Origin: Methylobacterium brachiatum
GTDB taxonomy: Bacteria > Pseudomonadota > Alphaproteobacteria > Rhizobiales > Beijerinckiaceae
DNA length: 64,000 nt
Direction of reading: 5' to 3'
Assembly: GCF_020523825.1 (NCBI RefSeq)
Contig: NZ_JAJALK010000003.1
Span: 1-64,000 of the forward strand
This document shows positions 19,112-30,334 of this stretch, one piece after another. Positions within the stretch are counted from its first letter, which is position 1, and the number at the start of each line of letters is the position of its first letter. A program made the position numbers and the translations under genes. The notes beneath the pieces were generated by a model. It did no database searches. It was not told where the DNA came from and saw nothing but the letters and a program-made list of their open reading frames with translations.

Positions 19112-19687
19112 ATGACCGGCACGCGGACCGCTCTCCCCCTGCGGGTGATCCACAGGGGCTGGAACACCTTCGGCATCGCCACGCTCACCCAGCCCGACGG
19201 CAGCACGGTGCCGCGGGCCCTGGAGGACCATGGCGAGGCGGCCTGCGTGCTGCCCTACGATCCCGAGCGGCGGGTCGCCCTGCTCGTCCGGCAGAGCCGG
19301 GTCGGCCCGGCCTTCTGGGGCGAGCCCCCGGCCCTCGACGAGGCGCCCGCAGGGGGCCTCGACGGCGGCGAGCCGGAGGAGACCGCGATCCGCGAGGCGA
19401 TGGAGGAGGCGGGCTTGCGGCTCGCGCGGCTCGAACCCGTAGCCCACGCCTACAGCATGCCGAGCGTCTCCTCCGAACGGCTGTGGCTCTACCTCGCCCC
19501 CTACACGCAGGCCGACCGGGTCGGACCGGGCGGCGGATTGCCGGGCGAGGGCGAGCAGGTCGAGGTGCTGGAGCTGCCCCTGGCCACCCTGGCGGAGCAG
19601 GTGCGCTCCGGCCATCTGGCCGACCTCAAGACCCTGGTCCTGGTCCAGGCGCTGATGCTGCGCCGTCCCGAGCTGTTCACCGCATGA
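19112..19687 (+). CDS. Nudix hydrolase (ADP-ribose pyrophosphatase-like)
   Basis: 191 residues. The Nudix box is visible around residues 86-107 (GGLDGGEPEETAIREAMEEA), ending in REAMEEAGL with the metal-binding glutamates. The segment between the first Glu and the RE pair is one residue shorter than the consensus (x6 instead of x7). Surroundings (VLPYDPERRVALLVRQSRVG, AYSMPSVSSERLWLYLAPY) resemble ADP-sugar pyrophosphatases. The 3' end overlaps the next gene (ATGA), so the two are translated together. The substrate is not determined by sequence. Confidence 0.9.
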   Translation: MTGTRTALPLRVIHRGWNTFGIATLTQPDGSTVPRALEDHGEAACVLPYDPERRVALLVRQSRVGPAFWGEPPALDEAPAGGLDGGEPEETAIREAMEEAGLRLARLEPVAHAYSMPSVSSERLWLYLAPYTQADRVGPGGGLPGEGEQVEVLELPLATLAEQVRSGHLADLKTLVLVQALMLRRPELFTA

Positions 19688-20577
19688 TCCGGCCCGACGC
19701 CCCGATCGACGCCGTCCTGGCCGAGATGCTGGCCTTCGCCGAGGAGGCGGCCCCGCTGGCGCTCGCGATGCGGGCGGCCGGGCTGTCCATGACCAACAAG
19801 GGCCCGGATCTCGGCCAGGCCCTCACCGAGGCCGACCTCGCCGTCAGCCGCCTGCTCCACGCCCGGTTCGGCCCCGACCTGATCGAGGAGGAGGCCGCCG
19901 ACGCTCTGGGCCACGCGGACGCCAAGGCCATGCTGGCCCGGGATGCCTGGACCTTCGTGGGCGACCCGATCGACGGCACACGGCCCTTCGCGGGCGGGCT
20001 GTCGGGCTGGGGCGTGATGGTGGCGGCCTGCCGCGACGGGTGGCCGCGCGCCGGCGTGATGAACCTGCCGGCCTGGAACGGGGACCGATCCGGCCCCGCC
20101 CGCATCGAATCCGCCGAGGCGGCCCGGGGCATCCTGTTCGCGGTCTATGAGGGCCGGGCGTTCTGGGCGCCGACCCGGGGCGGGCGCCGGACGGAAGCCC
20201 TGCGCGCGCTGAAACCCACCCCGAGCCGCACCGGCCATGTCGGCTGGCTTGCCGTCGCGGCACAGCGCTTCACCCTGGATTACGGGCGGGCTTGGTTCCC
20301 CTGGAGCGAGGGCGGATCGATCTCGGACGCCGCGCTCCTGGCCACCGGGCGGCTCGACGCGACGGTGGTCAACAGCATGCTGTGGGACCTGGCGCCGATC
20401 CTGCCGCTCTTCGAGGCGCTGGGCTTTCGCCTCTTCCACTGGCCTGACCTCGCCGCCCCGCCGGCGGCGTTCATCGACCTGTTCGATGCGGATTTGTCGG
20501 CCCACGACGACCTGTGGATGGTCTGTCGCGACCGGGAGCAGGCGGCCGATCTGGCGCAGGCGATCCGCAAGGCTTAG
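19684..20577 (+). CDS. Inositol monophosphatase family protein
   Basis: 297 residues of the Li-sensitive sugar/nucleotide phosphatase fold. Metal-binding motifs are IEEEAAD and the canonical DPIDGTRPFAGG; the C-terminal site is LWDLAPILPLFEALGF, diverged from the usual WDxAAGxxIxxEAGG. It could act on inositol or histidinol phosphates, or on phosphoadenosine-type substrates as CysQ does; the partner Nudix gene overlapping its start would fit nucleotide clean-up. Start ATG 19684 overlaps the Nudix stop. Confidence 0.85.
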   Translation: MIRPDAPIDAVLAEMLAFAEEAAPLALAMRAAGLSMTNKGPDLGQALTEADLAVSRLLHARFGPDLIEEEAADALGHADAKAMLARDAWTFVGDPIDGTRPFAGGLSGWGVMVAACRDGWPRAGVMNLPAWNGDRSGPARIESAEAARGILFAVYEGRAFWAPTRGGRRTEALRALKPTPSRTGHVGWLAVAAQRFTLDYGRAWFPWSEGGSISDAALLATGRLDATVVNSMLWDLAPILPLFEALGFRLFHWPDLAAPPAAFIDLFDADLSAHDDLWMVCRDREQAADLAQAIRKA

Positions 20578-20639
20578 CGGCCGGGCAGAGCCCTGCAACA
20601 TCAGGATCCTGCCCTGACAACCCGCTGAGGGGCACGCCC

Positions 20640-20960
20640 TCACGCCTCTGCGCCGCCATGAGCCATGATCGCGTCGAGCAGGCCGGGAAAGCGCGCGTCG
20701 ATGTCTTGGCGGCGCAGCGAGATCAGGCAGCGCATCCCTTCGGGCCGGGTGCGCGTCACGCCGGCCTCACGGAGGATCTTGAGATGATGCGTCATGGTCG
20801 AGCGCGGCACGCTCTCGGCCAGAAGATCGCCGGACGCGCGCTCGCCCGTCTTCATCAGCTCCGACACGACCGCCAAGCGGGTCGGATCGCTCAGCGCGAA
20901 CAGGACCCGGTGTAGCGTCAGGTCCGCGAGGTCGGGGTGAAAGAACTTGCGTGGGCTCAT
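20640..20960 (-). CDS. ArsR-family transcriptional repressor
   Basis: 106-residue winged-helix regulator: LHRVLFALSDPTRLAVVSEL, then the recognition helix in SVPRSTMTHHLKILREAGVTRTRPEGMRCLISLR. No cysteine metal site is visible, so it is of the non-metal ArsR type. ATG 20960 is chosen; upstream codons would cover the operator. It is divergent from an MFS exporter across a 52-base gap holding a perfect palindrome, so it very probably represses itself and the exporter. Confidence 0.92.
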   Translation of the reverse strand: MSPRKFFHPDLADLTLHRVLFALSDPTRLAVVSELMKTGERASGDLLAESVPRSTMTHHLKILREAGVTRTRPEGMRCLISLRRQDIDARFPGLLDAIMAHGGAEA

Positions 20961-20970
20961 GACGGCGTCT

Positions 20971-20992
20971 ATGTACGATTTTCGTCGTACAT
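20971..20992. promoter_or_regulatory. Palindromic operator between arsR-type gene and MFS gene
   Basis: Perfect 8-bp inverted repeat ATGTACGA (20971-20978) and TCGTACAT (20985-20992) with a 6-base spacer, placed between the two divergent starts (20960 and 21013). Size and position fit an ArsR-dimer operator controlling both genes. Confidence 0.75.
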
Positions 20993-21012
20993 CGTAAAGA
21001 GGGCGGCGAGAC

Positions 21013-22161
21013 ATGAAGCGGATCGCGATTCTGGCGTTCGGGATGTTCGCCCTGGGCTTGGATGCGTATGTGGTCGCGGGATTGCTGCCGGGGATCGGCG
21101 CTGCGTTCGGCGTCCAGCCCGGCGAGGCCGGGCAGGCCGTCACGGTCTTCACCTTGGCCTACGCGCTGGCCGCCCCGGTCTGCGCCACGCTCCTGGCCGG
21201 CAAGCCGGTGCGCCGGATCCTCGGCCTGGCGCTCGCGGTGTTCACCCTGGCCAATGCGCTGAGCGCGCTGGCGACCGGCCTGTGGGGGCTGCTCCTGGCC
21301 CGGGCGCTCGCCGGGCTCGCGGCCGGCCTGTACGCCCCAGTCGCGATCGCGTCGGCGGCGGCCTTGGTCGAGCCCGGCCGCAAGGGGCGCGCCTTGGCGC
21401 TGACCCTGGGCGGGATGAGCACCGGGACGGTCATCGGCGTGCCGGCCGGGCTATGGATCGCAAACCGGTTCGGCTGGCAGGGCGCCCTCTGGATGGTGGC
21501 GATCCTGGGTGCCGTCGCGACGGCGGCGATCCTGGCGCGCCTGCCCGACATCGAGGCCGCCGAGCCGCCATCCTGGCGGGCGCGCCTGGCCCTGCTGGCG
21601 GACGCGCCCGTGGTCGCCACGGTGACGGTCACGTTCCTCACCGCCATCGCCAGCCTCGGCCTCTACACCTATCTGGCGCCACTTCTGGACCGGGCCGGCC
21701 TCGGCGGTGCCGCGGCCTCGTATTTCTGGGCCTGGGGCATCGGCGGGATGGTGGGAAGCTTCTCGGTCGGACCGCTCATCGACCGGACGCGCGATCCCCG
21801 CCGGGTGATGGCGATCATCCTGGCCGCCCTGACGCTCGCGCTCGCTTCCCTGCCGGGCCTCCTCGGCGCCTCGCTGCTCGGCTACCTGCCGCTGCTGGTC
21901 TGGGGCGCGATGGGCTGGGCCTCGCAGGCGCCCCAGCAGCATGCGCTGCTCCACCTTCGCCCCGACCACGGCAGCGTCGCCGTCGCGTTGAACAGCTCGG
22001 CGAATTATCTCGGCGGCGCGGCCGGCGCGGCGCTCGGCGGCGTGGTGGTCACGCTGGCCGGTATCTCCGCCCTACCGGCGGCGGCCGCCGCCGTGGCGGC
22101 CGGGGGCCTCGCGCTGCAGATGGCGATCCTGGCCCGGGGCCGGCGCGTCGCGACCGGCTGA
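21013..22161 (+). CDS. MFS transporter (drug/arabinose-efflux type)
   Basis: 382 residues with about 12 hydrophobic helices, of the DHA1 kind: LGLDAYVVAGLLPGIG in helix 1, VTVFTLAYALAAPV, and the helix 5 antiporter-type segment ALTLGGMSTGTVIGVPAGLW. A cytoplasmic loop at about residues 176-190 separates the two halves. It would export a small compound across the inner membrane with proton antiport. It is divergent from an ArsR repressor, so expression is probably induced by the ligand. The substrate is unknown. Confidence 0.92.
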   Translation: MKRIAILAFGMFALGLDAYVVAGLLPGIGAAFGVQPGEAGQAVTVFTLAYALAAPVCATLLAGKPVRRILGLALAVFTLANALSALATGLWGLLLARALAGLAAGLYAPVAIASAAALVEPGRKGRALALTLGGMSTGTVIGVPAGLWIANRFGWQGALWMVAILGAVATAAILARLPDIEAAEPPSWRARLALLADAPVVATVTVTFLTAIASLGLYTYLAPLLDRAGLGGAAASYFWAWGIGGMVGSFSVGPLIDRTRDPRRVMAIILAALTLALASLPGLLGASLLGYLPLLVWGAMGWASQAPQQHALLHLRPDHGSVAVALNSSANYLGGAAGAALGGVVVTLAGISALPAAAAAVAAGGLALQMAILARGRRVATG

Positions 22162-22206
22162 TGCAGTGGATCGTGGGCAGCATTCTGGCTGGAGAAGCCC
22201 GATGAC

Positions 22207-22239
22207 AAAAAGGACGGCGCGCCCTGATCCGGCGCGCCG
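22207..22239 (-). terminator. Rho-independent terminator of clpB
   Basis: Perfect 9-bp stem CGGCGCGCC/GGCGCGCCG (22215-22223 and 22231-22239, loop CTGATCC), followed on the - strand by CCTTTTT (A run 22207-22211). It lies between the convergent MFS and clpB genes and may serve both. Confidence 0.85.
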
Positions 22240-22261
22240 CCCCGTTCGAAGACCGAGACGC

Positions 22262-24886
<2,625 letters not shown>

Positions 24887-25006
24887 GCGTGTCTCACCCT
24901 CCCGTGCCGGCATCCGCCGCCCGAGATGGCGCGGCCCTGCCGAAACGTCGCCCCCCGGCTATCCGCCGCGTCGGGGCCCCGGCGCCGAAAGCCACCGGTA
25001 GACCCG

Positions 25007-25034
25007 ATGTGGTGTTGTATTTGCGCACCACAAG
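25007..25034 (-). promoter_or_regulatory. Candidate RpoH (heat-shock) promoter of clpB
   Basis: Read on the - strand: CCCTTG with CTTG at 25034-25031, 18 bases, then CCACAT at 25012-25007. This is close to the alphaproteobacterial sigma-32 pattern CTTG-N17/18-CCATAT. It is about 120 bases before the clpB ATG. Pattern match only. Confidence 0.35.
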
Positions 25035-25081
25035 GGGCCGGGGACTTGCGCGGCACAGCTTTTCCGCGCCACCTTCCCGGC

Positions 25082-25858
25082 ATGCAAGCCGCGCTCGAAA
25101 TCGGCCTCCTCGGCCTCTACCGCTACCCCGTGAAGGGGCTGAGTCCCGAGCCTCTGGAACGGGCCGAGCTGGAGACCAGCGGCTTTTTCCCGGGGGACCG
25201 GCTCTACGCCATCGAGAACGGGCCTTCGGGCTTCAACCCGGTGGCGCCGCGGCACCAGCCCAAGACCAAGTACCTGATGCTGATGCGCGACGAGGCGCTG
25301 GCCCTCCTGCGCACCCGCTACGACGATTCCACCGCCACGCTCACGGTGGCGCATGGCGGGGAAACCCTGGCCTTCCGGCTCGATACGGAGGCCGGTCGGG
25401 ACGGGCTCGCCGACCTGATGCGGCGCTATCTTCCGGACAGCCTGCGGGGTGAGCCGAAAGTGCTCGCGGCGCCGCCGCAATACCGCTTCACCGATTCGCC
25501 CACCGGCTACGTCTCGCTGATCAACCGCGCGAGCGTGGCGGCCGTGGAGGATTATCTCGGCGCGCCGGTCGACCCGCTGCGCTTCCGGGGCAACCTGCTG
25601 GTCGAGGGGCTGGCACCGTTCGCCGAGCTGGACATGGTCGGGCGGGTGATCGAGGCGCCGAGCGGGCTGCGGCTCAAGATCACCAAGCGCACCGTGCGCT
25701 GCGCCGCCACCAACGTCGATCCGGTGAGCGGCGTGCGCGACCACGACATCCCCTGGACCCTCGACGCGCGGCTCGGCCATCGCGACCTCGGCGTCTATGC
25801 CGAGGTGATCGCCGGTGGCGCGCTCGCCGTGGGCGATACGCTGCGACCCGTGAGCTGA
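25082..25858 (+). CDS. MOSC domain-containing protein
   Basis: 258 residues: an N-terminal MOSC beta-barrel (LLGLYRYPVKGLSPEPLERAEL, residues about 8-29) and a C-terminal MOSC domain with FRGNLLVEGLAPFAELDMVG and the conserved-Cys segment KITKRTVRCAATNVDP. MOSC proteins bind molybdenum cofactor or handle sulfur and reduced-nitrogen compounds (mARC/YcbX type). The true start is ATG 25082; the frame is open for a long way upstream across clpB, but that is a shadow. Divergent from clpB. Confidence 0.92.
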   Translation: MQAALEIGLLGLYRYPVKGLSPEPLERAELETSGFFPGDRLYAIENGPSGFNPVAPRHQPKTKYLMLMRDEALALLRTRYDDSTATLTVAHGGETLAFRLDTEAGRDGLADLMRRYLPDSLRGEPKVLAAPPQYRFTDSPTGYVSLINRASVAAVEDYLGAPVDPLRFRGNLLVEGLAPFAELDMVGRVIEAPSGLRLKITKRTVRCAATNVDPVSGVRDHDIPWTLDARLGHRDLGVYAEVIAGGALAVGDTLRPVS

Positions 25859-25868
25859 GCCGCGCGGC

Positions 25869-26462
25869 CTAGAGCCGCGCGACGTAGGCCGCTAGATCCT
25901 TGATGTCGGCCTCGCTCAGCCCCTGCGCAACCTCGTTCATCGCCGGGTCGTAGCCCGGCCGGGCGTTCGACTTGTAGGCCGTGAGCGCCCGGGCGAGATA
26001 TTCCTCGCGCTGCGCCCGGATCCGGGGAATCGCGTCCCGGCCGGCGAGGTCGGCGCCGTGGCAGGAATTGCACTGGTGCTTGGAGACGAGCGCCTGGGCG
26101 CGCGCCACCAGGGCCGGGTCCGCGGCCGGGCCCGACCAGGCCGGTGCCGGCAGGGTCGCGACCGCGTCGGCATAGGCGCGCAGGTCGTCGTCGGAGAAGC
26201 CGGCGGCGACGTCGTTCATCGGCGGGGCCTCGCGCTGCTTCTCCCGGAACTGGAACAGCTGCGTGACGACGTAATCCGCCTGCTGTCCGCCGAGCGAGGG
26301 CACGCCGTCGGTCTCGGACGTGCCGGTCCCGTGGCAGGCCACGCAGGGAGCCAGACGCTCCTGCATGGCCGCATCGGGTGCGGCCAGCGCCGCACCGGCC
26401 AGCAGGACGCCGAGGGCCGGCGCGAACCCCCGGATCGCCCCGATCCTCGAGACAGCGCGCAT
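25869..26462 (-). CDS. Dihaem cytochrome c (c4-like)
   Basis: 197 residues, exported: signal peptide to about ALAAPDA, then two cytochrome c domains with haem sites CVACH and CNSCH. Distal Met candidates are PPMNDVAAGFSDDDL and PAMNEVAQGLSEADI, the usual c4 arrangement. The ATG at 26462 overlaps the stop of the upstream PQQ-type dehydrogenase (TGATG); GTG 26465 is an alternative. The coupling suggests it takes electrons from that dehydrogenase in the periplasm. Confidence 0.93.
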   Translation of the reverse strand: MRAVSRIGAIRGFAPALGVLLAGAALAAPDAAMQERLAPCVACHGTGTSETDGVPSLGGQQADYVVTQLFQFREKQREAPPMNDVAAGFSDDDLRAYADAVATLPAPAWSGPAADPALVARAQALVSKHQCNSCHGADLAGRDAIPRIRAQREEYLARALTAYKSNARPGYDPAMNEVAQGLSEADIKDLAAYVARL

Positions 26463-27736
26463 CACTGGCCGTAGCTGACGCGGTAGATCGCGCCGTTGTA
26501 ATCGTCCGAGACGAGCAGCGCCCCGTCCTTGGCGACCAGCACGTCCACCGGCCGGCCGGCATATTTGTTGTCCTGGAGGAAGCCGGTCAGGAACGGCTCG
26601 ACGGAGGCGACCTTGCCGTCCGGGCCCGGCCGCGCGACGACCACGTCGCCGCCGAGCTTGGCCGTGCGGTTCCAGGACCCGTGCCGGGCGATGAAGGCCG
26701 CGTCCCTGTAGGCCTCCGGGAATTGCGCGCCCGTGTAGAACCGCATGCCGAGCGAGGCCGTATGCGGCCCGAGCAGGCCCGCCGGGGCGGTGAATTCCGA
26801 ACAGGAATGGCCCCAGCCGAATTCCGGATCGGTGAACGTGCCCTGGTGGCAGAACGGGTAGCCGAAATGCTGCTTGCCGGGCTCGGTCAGCACGTTGAGC
26901 TCGTCGTTCGGGATATCCTCGGAGACCCAGTCGCGGCCGTTATCGGTGAACCAGAGCTGCTTGGTCTTCGGGTTCCAGTCGAACCCCACCGTGTTGCGCA
27001 CGCCGCGGGCGATGACCTCGGCATTCTTGCCGTCGAGATCCATTCGACGGATCTGCGCGTGGGTGTCCGGCGGAAGCACGATGTTGCCGGGTGCGCCGAT
27101 CGGCACGTAGAGCTTGTTGTCCGGCCCGATGGCGATGAACTTCCAGCCATGGGCCTCGTCCTTCGGCAGGTCGTCGTAGACGAGGCTCGGCTTCCCGGCG
27201 CCGTCGAGGTGCTGGGCGATGTCGTCGTAGCGCCAGATCTTCGACAGCTCGGCCACGTAGAGCGCGCCGTCATGGAACGCGACGCCGTTCGGCCGATGCA
27301 GGCCGGACGCGATGGTCTTGACCGCGCGCTTGCCGTCCGGGCCGGCCTGCGGCAGCACCGCGTAGACCTTTCCGACCGTGCGGGTACCGACGAACAGCGT
27401 CCCGTCCGGCGCCTGCGTCATCGAGCGGGCATTGGCGAGGCCGCTGGCATAGACCTCGACCTTGAAGCCCTCCGGAACCTTGAGCTTGTCGAGCGGCAGC
27501 TTGGCGGCGGCCGTCGCCAGGGGCGGCCCGGCGACCGGCGCGAGCTTGGCCGCGTCACCGCCCTCGGGCCGACCATAGAGCGCCGAGCCGCGGTCGATCT
27601 GCACGCTGGCCGGTGGCGCGGAGCTCGCCGGCGTCTCCTGGGCACGCGATCCGCCCGGGGCCAGGGTTCCGAGGCCCAGGCAGGCGAGCGCGGCGGCGAG
27701 CCCACGCGTCAGAATCGGCTTGGTGGCTGGCGTCAT
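26462..27736 (-). CDS. PQQ-dependent sugar dehydrogenase (sorbosone/glucose dehydrogenase family)
   Basis: 424 residues, periplasmic: a signal peptide (LTRGLAAALACLGLGTLAPGG, cleavage near SRAQE) and a six-bladed propeller of the soluble-glucose/sorbosone dehydrogenase family. Characteristic parts are LANARSMTQAPDGTLFVGTR, GLHRPNGVAFHDGALYVAE, RGVRNTVGFDWNPKTKQLWFTDNGRD and ARHGSWNRTAKLGGDVV. Start ATG 27736 follows GGGAGGCATC. It overlaps the dihaem cytochrome gene, its likely electron acceptor. The substrate (sugar, aldehyde or other) is not readable from sequence. Confidence 0.92.
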   Translation of the reverse strand: MTPATKPILTRGLAAALACLGLGTLAPGGSRAQETPASSAPPASVQIDRGSALYGRPEGGDAAKLAPVAGPPLATAAAKLPLDKLKVPEGFKVEVYASGLANARSMTQAPDGTLFVGTRTVGKVYAVLPQAGPDGKRAVKTIASGLHRPNGVAFHDGALYVAELSKIWRYDDIAQHLDGAGKPSLVYDDLPKDEAHGWKFIAIGPDNKLYVPIGAPGNIVLPPDTHAQIRRMDLDGKNAEVIARGVRNTVGFDWNPKTKQLWFTDNGRDWVSEDIPNDELNVLTEPGKQHFGYPFCHQGTFTDPEFGWGHSCSEFTAPAGLLGPHTASLGMRFYTGAQFPEAYRDAAFIARHGSWNRTAKLGGDVVVARPGPDGKVASVEPFLTGFLQDNKYAGRPVDVLVAKDGALLVSDDYNGAIYRVSYGQ

Positions 27737-28073
27737 GATGCCTCCCGATATGGCCGGGCTCTTCGCGCGCCCGATCCGGTCTGCACTCATTATTCAACGT
27801 CTGGCCGCGGGACGCGAGCCCTTGGACAACCCTGACGCGACAGCGGCATGCGGCCGTCACCCGCCTTTCGCGTGCCAGCGTCGCCGGCTGCCGTCTCCGG
27901 GCGGCCGCGCCGTTGACGCTCGTGGCCGGTCCCGTCCGCGAAAACCTTGCGTTTTGTCGAGTGATCTCCGAAAACGCGCGCGTCCGGAACGCTTGAGCTT
28001 GGCCGGGGACCGCGGCGCCGACGCAGCGGCCCGGCGGGGGCGGCGTTCCGATCCGGTTCGAGGACACGGTTCG
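27737..28073. other. Divergent promoter region, dehydrogenase/pcm
   Basis: 337 bases between divergent genes. No strong promoter motif, RNA or small gene was recognized. An imperfect inverted element with AAAAC and GTTTT arms is near 27950-27965. Confidence 0.45.
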
Positions 28074-28727
28074 ATGATCGATTACGCGCAGGCGCGGCGG
28101 ATGATGGTCGATTGCCAGTTGCGGACCTTCGACGTGAACGACAACGCGGTGCTCGACGCGTTCGAAACGGTGCCGCGCGAGGCCTTCGTGCCCCCGGGCC
28201 GCGAGCCGTTCGCCTATATCGATCAGACCCTGCGGCTCGATGGCGCGAACGGCGAGAGCCGCTGCCTGCCGGCGCCGATGGTGCTGGCCCGGATGATCCA
28301 GGCCCTGAAGATCCGGCCCGGCGCCAAGGCCCTCGATGTCGGCACCGGCACCGGCTACGCGGCCGCCGTGATGGCGCATCTCGGCGCGGCGGTGACGGCG
28401 CTCGAATCGGTGCCGGACCTCGCCGAGAAGGCCCGCGCTAAGCTGGGCTCCTCGGTCCGGGTGATCGAGGGGCCGCTCCAGGCGGGGGCCCCCAAGGAGG
28501 GGCCGTTCGACGTGATCCTGATCAACGGCCGCGTCGAGGTCCGGCCGCAGGCGCTGCTGGATCAGCTCAAGGATGACGGCCGCCTCGCCTGCGTGTTTGG
28601 TCCGCACCGCAACGCCAAGGCGACCCTGTTCGTGCGCGCCGGCGACGCCTTCGGCTCGCGCCCGCTGTTCGACGCCTCGCTGCCGCTCCTCGACGCCTTC
28701 GCGGCCGAAGTCGGGTTCGCGTTCTGA
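28074..28727 (+). CDS. Protein-L-isoaspartate O-methyltransferase family
   Basis: 217-residue SAM-dependent methyltransferase. It has the Pcm N-terminus (MIDYAQARRMMVDCQLRTFDVND, then VPREAFVP), substrate segment GESRCLPAPMVLARMIQAL, motif I ALDVGTGTGYAAAVMAHLGA, and FDVILINGRVEVRP. Pcm repairs isoaspartyl residues; the rhizobial branch usually sits directly upstream of tolC and may have another role. Here it is a single gene 12 kb from tolC. The frame is normal in length for this branch. Confidence 0.9.
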   Translation: MIDYAQARRMMVDCQLRTFDVNDNAVLDAFETVPREAFVPPGREPFAYIDQTLRLDGANGESRCLPAPMVLARMIQALKIRPGAKALDVGTGTGYAAAVMAHLGAAVTALESVPDLAEKARAKLGSSVRVIEGPLQAGAPKEGPFDVILINGRVEVRPQALLDQLKDDGRLACVFGPHRNAKATLFVRAGDAFGSRPLFDASLPLLDAFAAEVGFAF

Positions 28728-29129
28728 GGCCGCTGGACGGGTCTGGCCCGTCCGCGCCGGAGCTTTGGGCGGGGCGACGACATTCGCGGCCGCGCAGCGG
28801 TTGAGCGCCGAGACCGTTCCTGGACTTTGCGTCCGCTGGCGATGACGTGCGCCGGCCCGCCCGGTGCCACGCGTGGCGCCCTCGCGCGCGTCCTTCCATC
28901 GCCATCGGTGCGGTCTCGCTCGACGGGGCCACGGGTCAAGGCCGCGCTGCGGCGCCGTTAACCGTGTCATCGCAGTCCCGGGCCCGCGCGTCGTCCGGAC
29001 GCCCTGTCGCGCCCTGACCGTCCCGCGCCTCGGCAATCTGCCGATCTTTGCCCTGGACCGAAACTATATACACCGTCTAATAAGGCAAAATATAATCGCT
29101 AAAACTCACTGACATTGCAGGTATCCCAA
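28728..29129. other. Gap preceding the exopolysaccharide locus
   Basis: A 7-bp perfect hairpin GGACGGG/CCCGTCC (28735-28753) follows pcm but lacks a T-tract, so it is at best a weak terminator. The last 90 bases become markedly AT-rich and hold the candidate promoter at 29067-29096. Confidence 0.5.
29067..29096 (+). promoter_or_regulatory. Candidate promoter of the GH16 lipoprotein gene
   Basis: TATACA (29067-29072), 18 bases, then TATAAT (29091-29096), a consensus -10, in an AT-rich stretch 34 bases before ATG 29130. The -35 matches TTGACA at four of six positions. Confidence 0.5.
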
Positions 29130-30014
29130 ATGGGCGCACGCTTGATGAGGAATAAATGGGTATTCCCGGCCGTTGCAGCCTTGGCCGGCCTCGCCACGGT
29201 CGCGGGATGCCGGGAGCTGAAAGCGCAGGGTGAGCCGCTGCAGCTCTGTCGGTACAAGAAGGTCTTCGCCGACGATTTCAACGACTTGAGCGTTTCGAAG
29301 TCCAACAACGAGCGGACGCGGTGGTCGGCGCACACGCCCTGGAACGGCGATTTCGGCGATGCCCAGTTCATCGATCCGATCGACATCTTCGCCGACCCCG
29401 AGAAGAACGCGCCGTTCATCGTCAAGGACGGGATCCTGAAGATCCGGGCGCGCAAGCACGACAACGGAAAGTGGACCTCCGGGCTGATCTCCTCGGCCGA
29501 TCCCACCACCGCGGGCTTTGCCCTGATGTACGGGTATTTCGAGGCCCGGATGAAGCTTCCGCCGGGCCCCGGGGTGTGGCCGGCCTTCTGGTTGAACGCC
29601 AACAACCCGAAGGACGACAAGACACCGTCGGTGGAGATCGACGTGCTGGAATATTATGGCCAGTTCCCGGACGGATTCCATTCGGTCTGGCACATCTGGG
29701 ACAAGACCGATCCGAAGAAGAACCGCGGCGGCGAGATCGTCACCTCGGTGCCGAGCGGCTCGCTTAACGAAAGCTTCCACACCTATGGTGTCGACGTCAC
29801 GAAGGAGTGGGTCGTCTTCTATCTCGACCGCCGCGAGATCGGCCGGACCCCGACCCCGCCCGAGCACACCAAGCCCTTGATGATCCTCGTCAACCTCGCC
29901 CTCGGCTCCGGCTGGCCGATCGACAAGACCCCCAACCCCTCCGATCTGCTGGTCGATTACGTCTACGCCTTCGCCCCCGACGAGACGAAGCGCGACGCCG
30001 TCTGCAAGGAATAG
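29130..30014 (+). CDS. Glycoside hydrolase family 16 lipoprotein (endo-glucanase/carrageenase fold)
   Basis: 294 residues. An N-terminal lipoprotein signal ends in the lipobox VAGC (lipid-bearing Cys27). The GH16 jelly-roll follows, with the catalytic ExDxxE as E169-I-D-V-L-E174 and the usual WPAFWL and FHTYGVDVTKEWVVFYLD segments. Relatives (ExoK-like) cut beta-linked polysaccharides, so it may trim or size the polymer made by the following genes. ATG 29130 has AGGT about ten bases upstream; ATG 29145 is possible. First gene of the + array. Confidence 0.9.
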   Translation: MGARLMRNKWVFPAVAALAGLATVAGCRELKAQGEPLQLCRYKKVFADDFNDLSVSKSNNERTRWSAHTPWNGDFGDAQFIDPIDIFADPEKNAPFIVKDGILKIRARKHDNGKWTSGLISSADPTTAGFALMYGYFEARMKLPPGPGVWPAFWLNANNPKDDKTPSVEIDVLEYYGQFPDGFHSVWHIWDKTDPKKNRGGEIVTSVPSGSLNESFHTYGVDVTKEWVVFYLDRREIGRTPTPPEHTKPLMILVNLALGSGWPIDKTPNPSDLLVDYVYAFAPDETKRDAVCKE

Positions 30015-30334
30015 GGCGGGTTCGCCCAGGGCTGCGGGCTCGAAGCGCGGCCCGCAGCGCCCTTCGCCGGACGGGCTGCCGGTTCGGCGAGGACGGAGAG
30101 GTCCGGGTGGGGCGCGCTTCCTTCCGACGCGCGATCGGCGCCGGACCCCGACAAGCTTGTTCGGCAGCAAAGTCGCGCACGAATATTGTTAACCGGCAAT
30201 CCGTCCAGCGATTTTGGCTGGATAGACCGCAATCGCGGTTGCCACGCTCCGGATAGGTCGGGCATGCCGGAGACGCGACCCGGCGATCGGCCCGCCGCGG
30301 CTATACGCGCGGGTTTAAAGGGCTAAAAGGCATC
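30015..30334. other. Gap after the GH16 gene
   Basis: A 9-bp perfect hairpin GCTGCGGGC/GCCCGCAGC (30031-30058) without T-tract lies just after the stop. A second, smaller one (ACCGC/GCGGT) is near 30226-30239. No gene recognized. The next gene has AAGG very close to its ATG. Confidence 0.5.
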
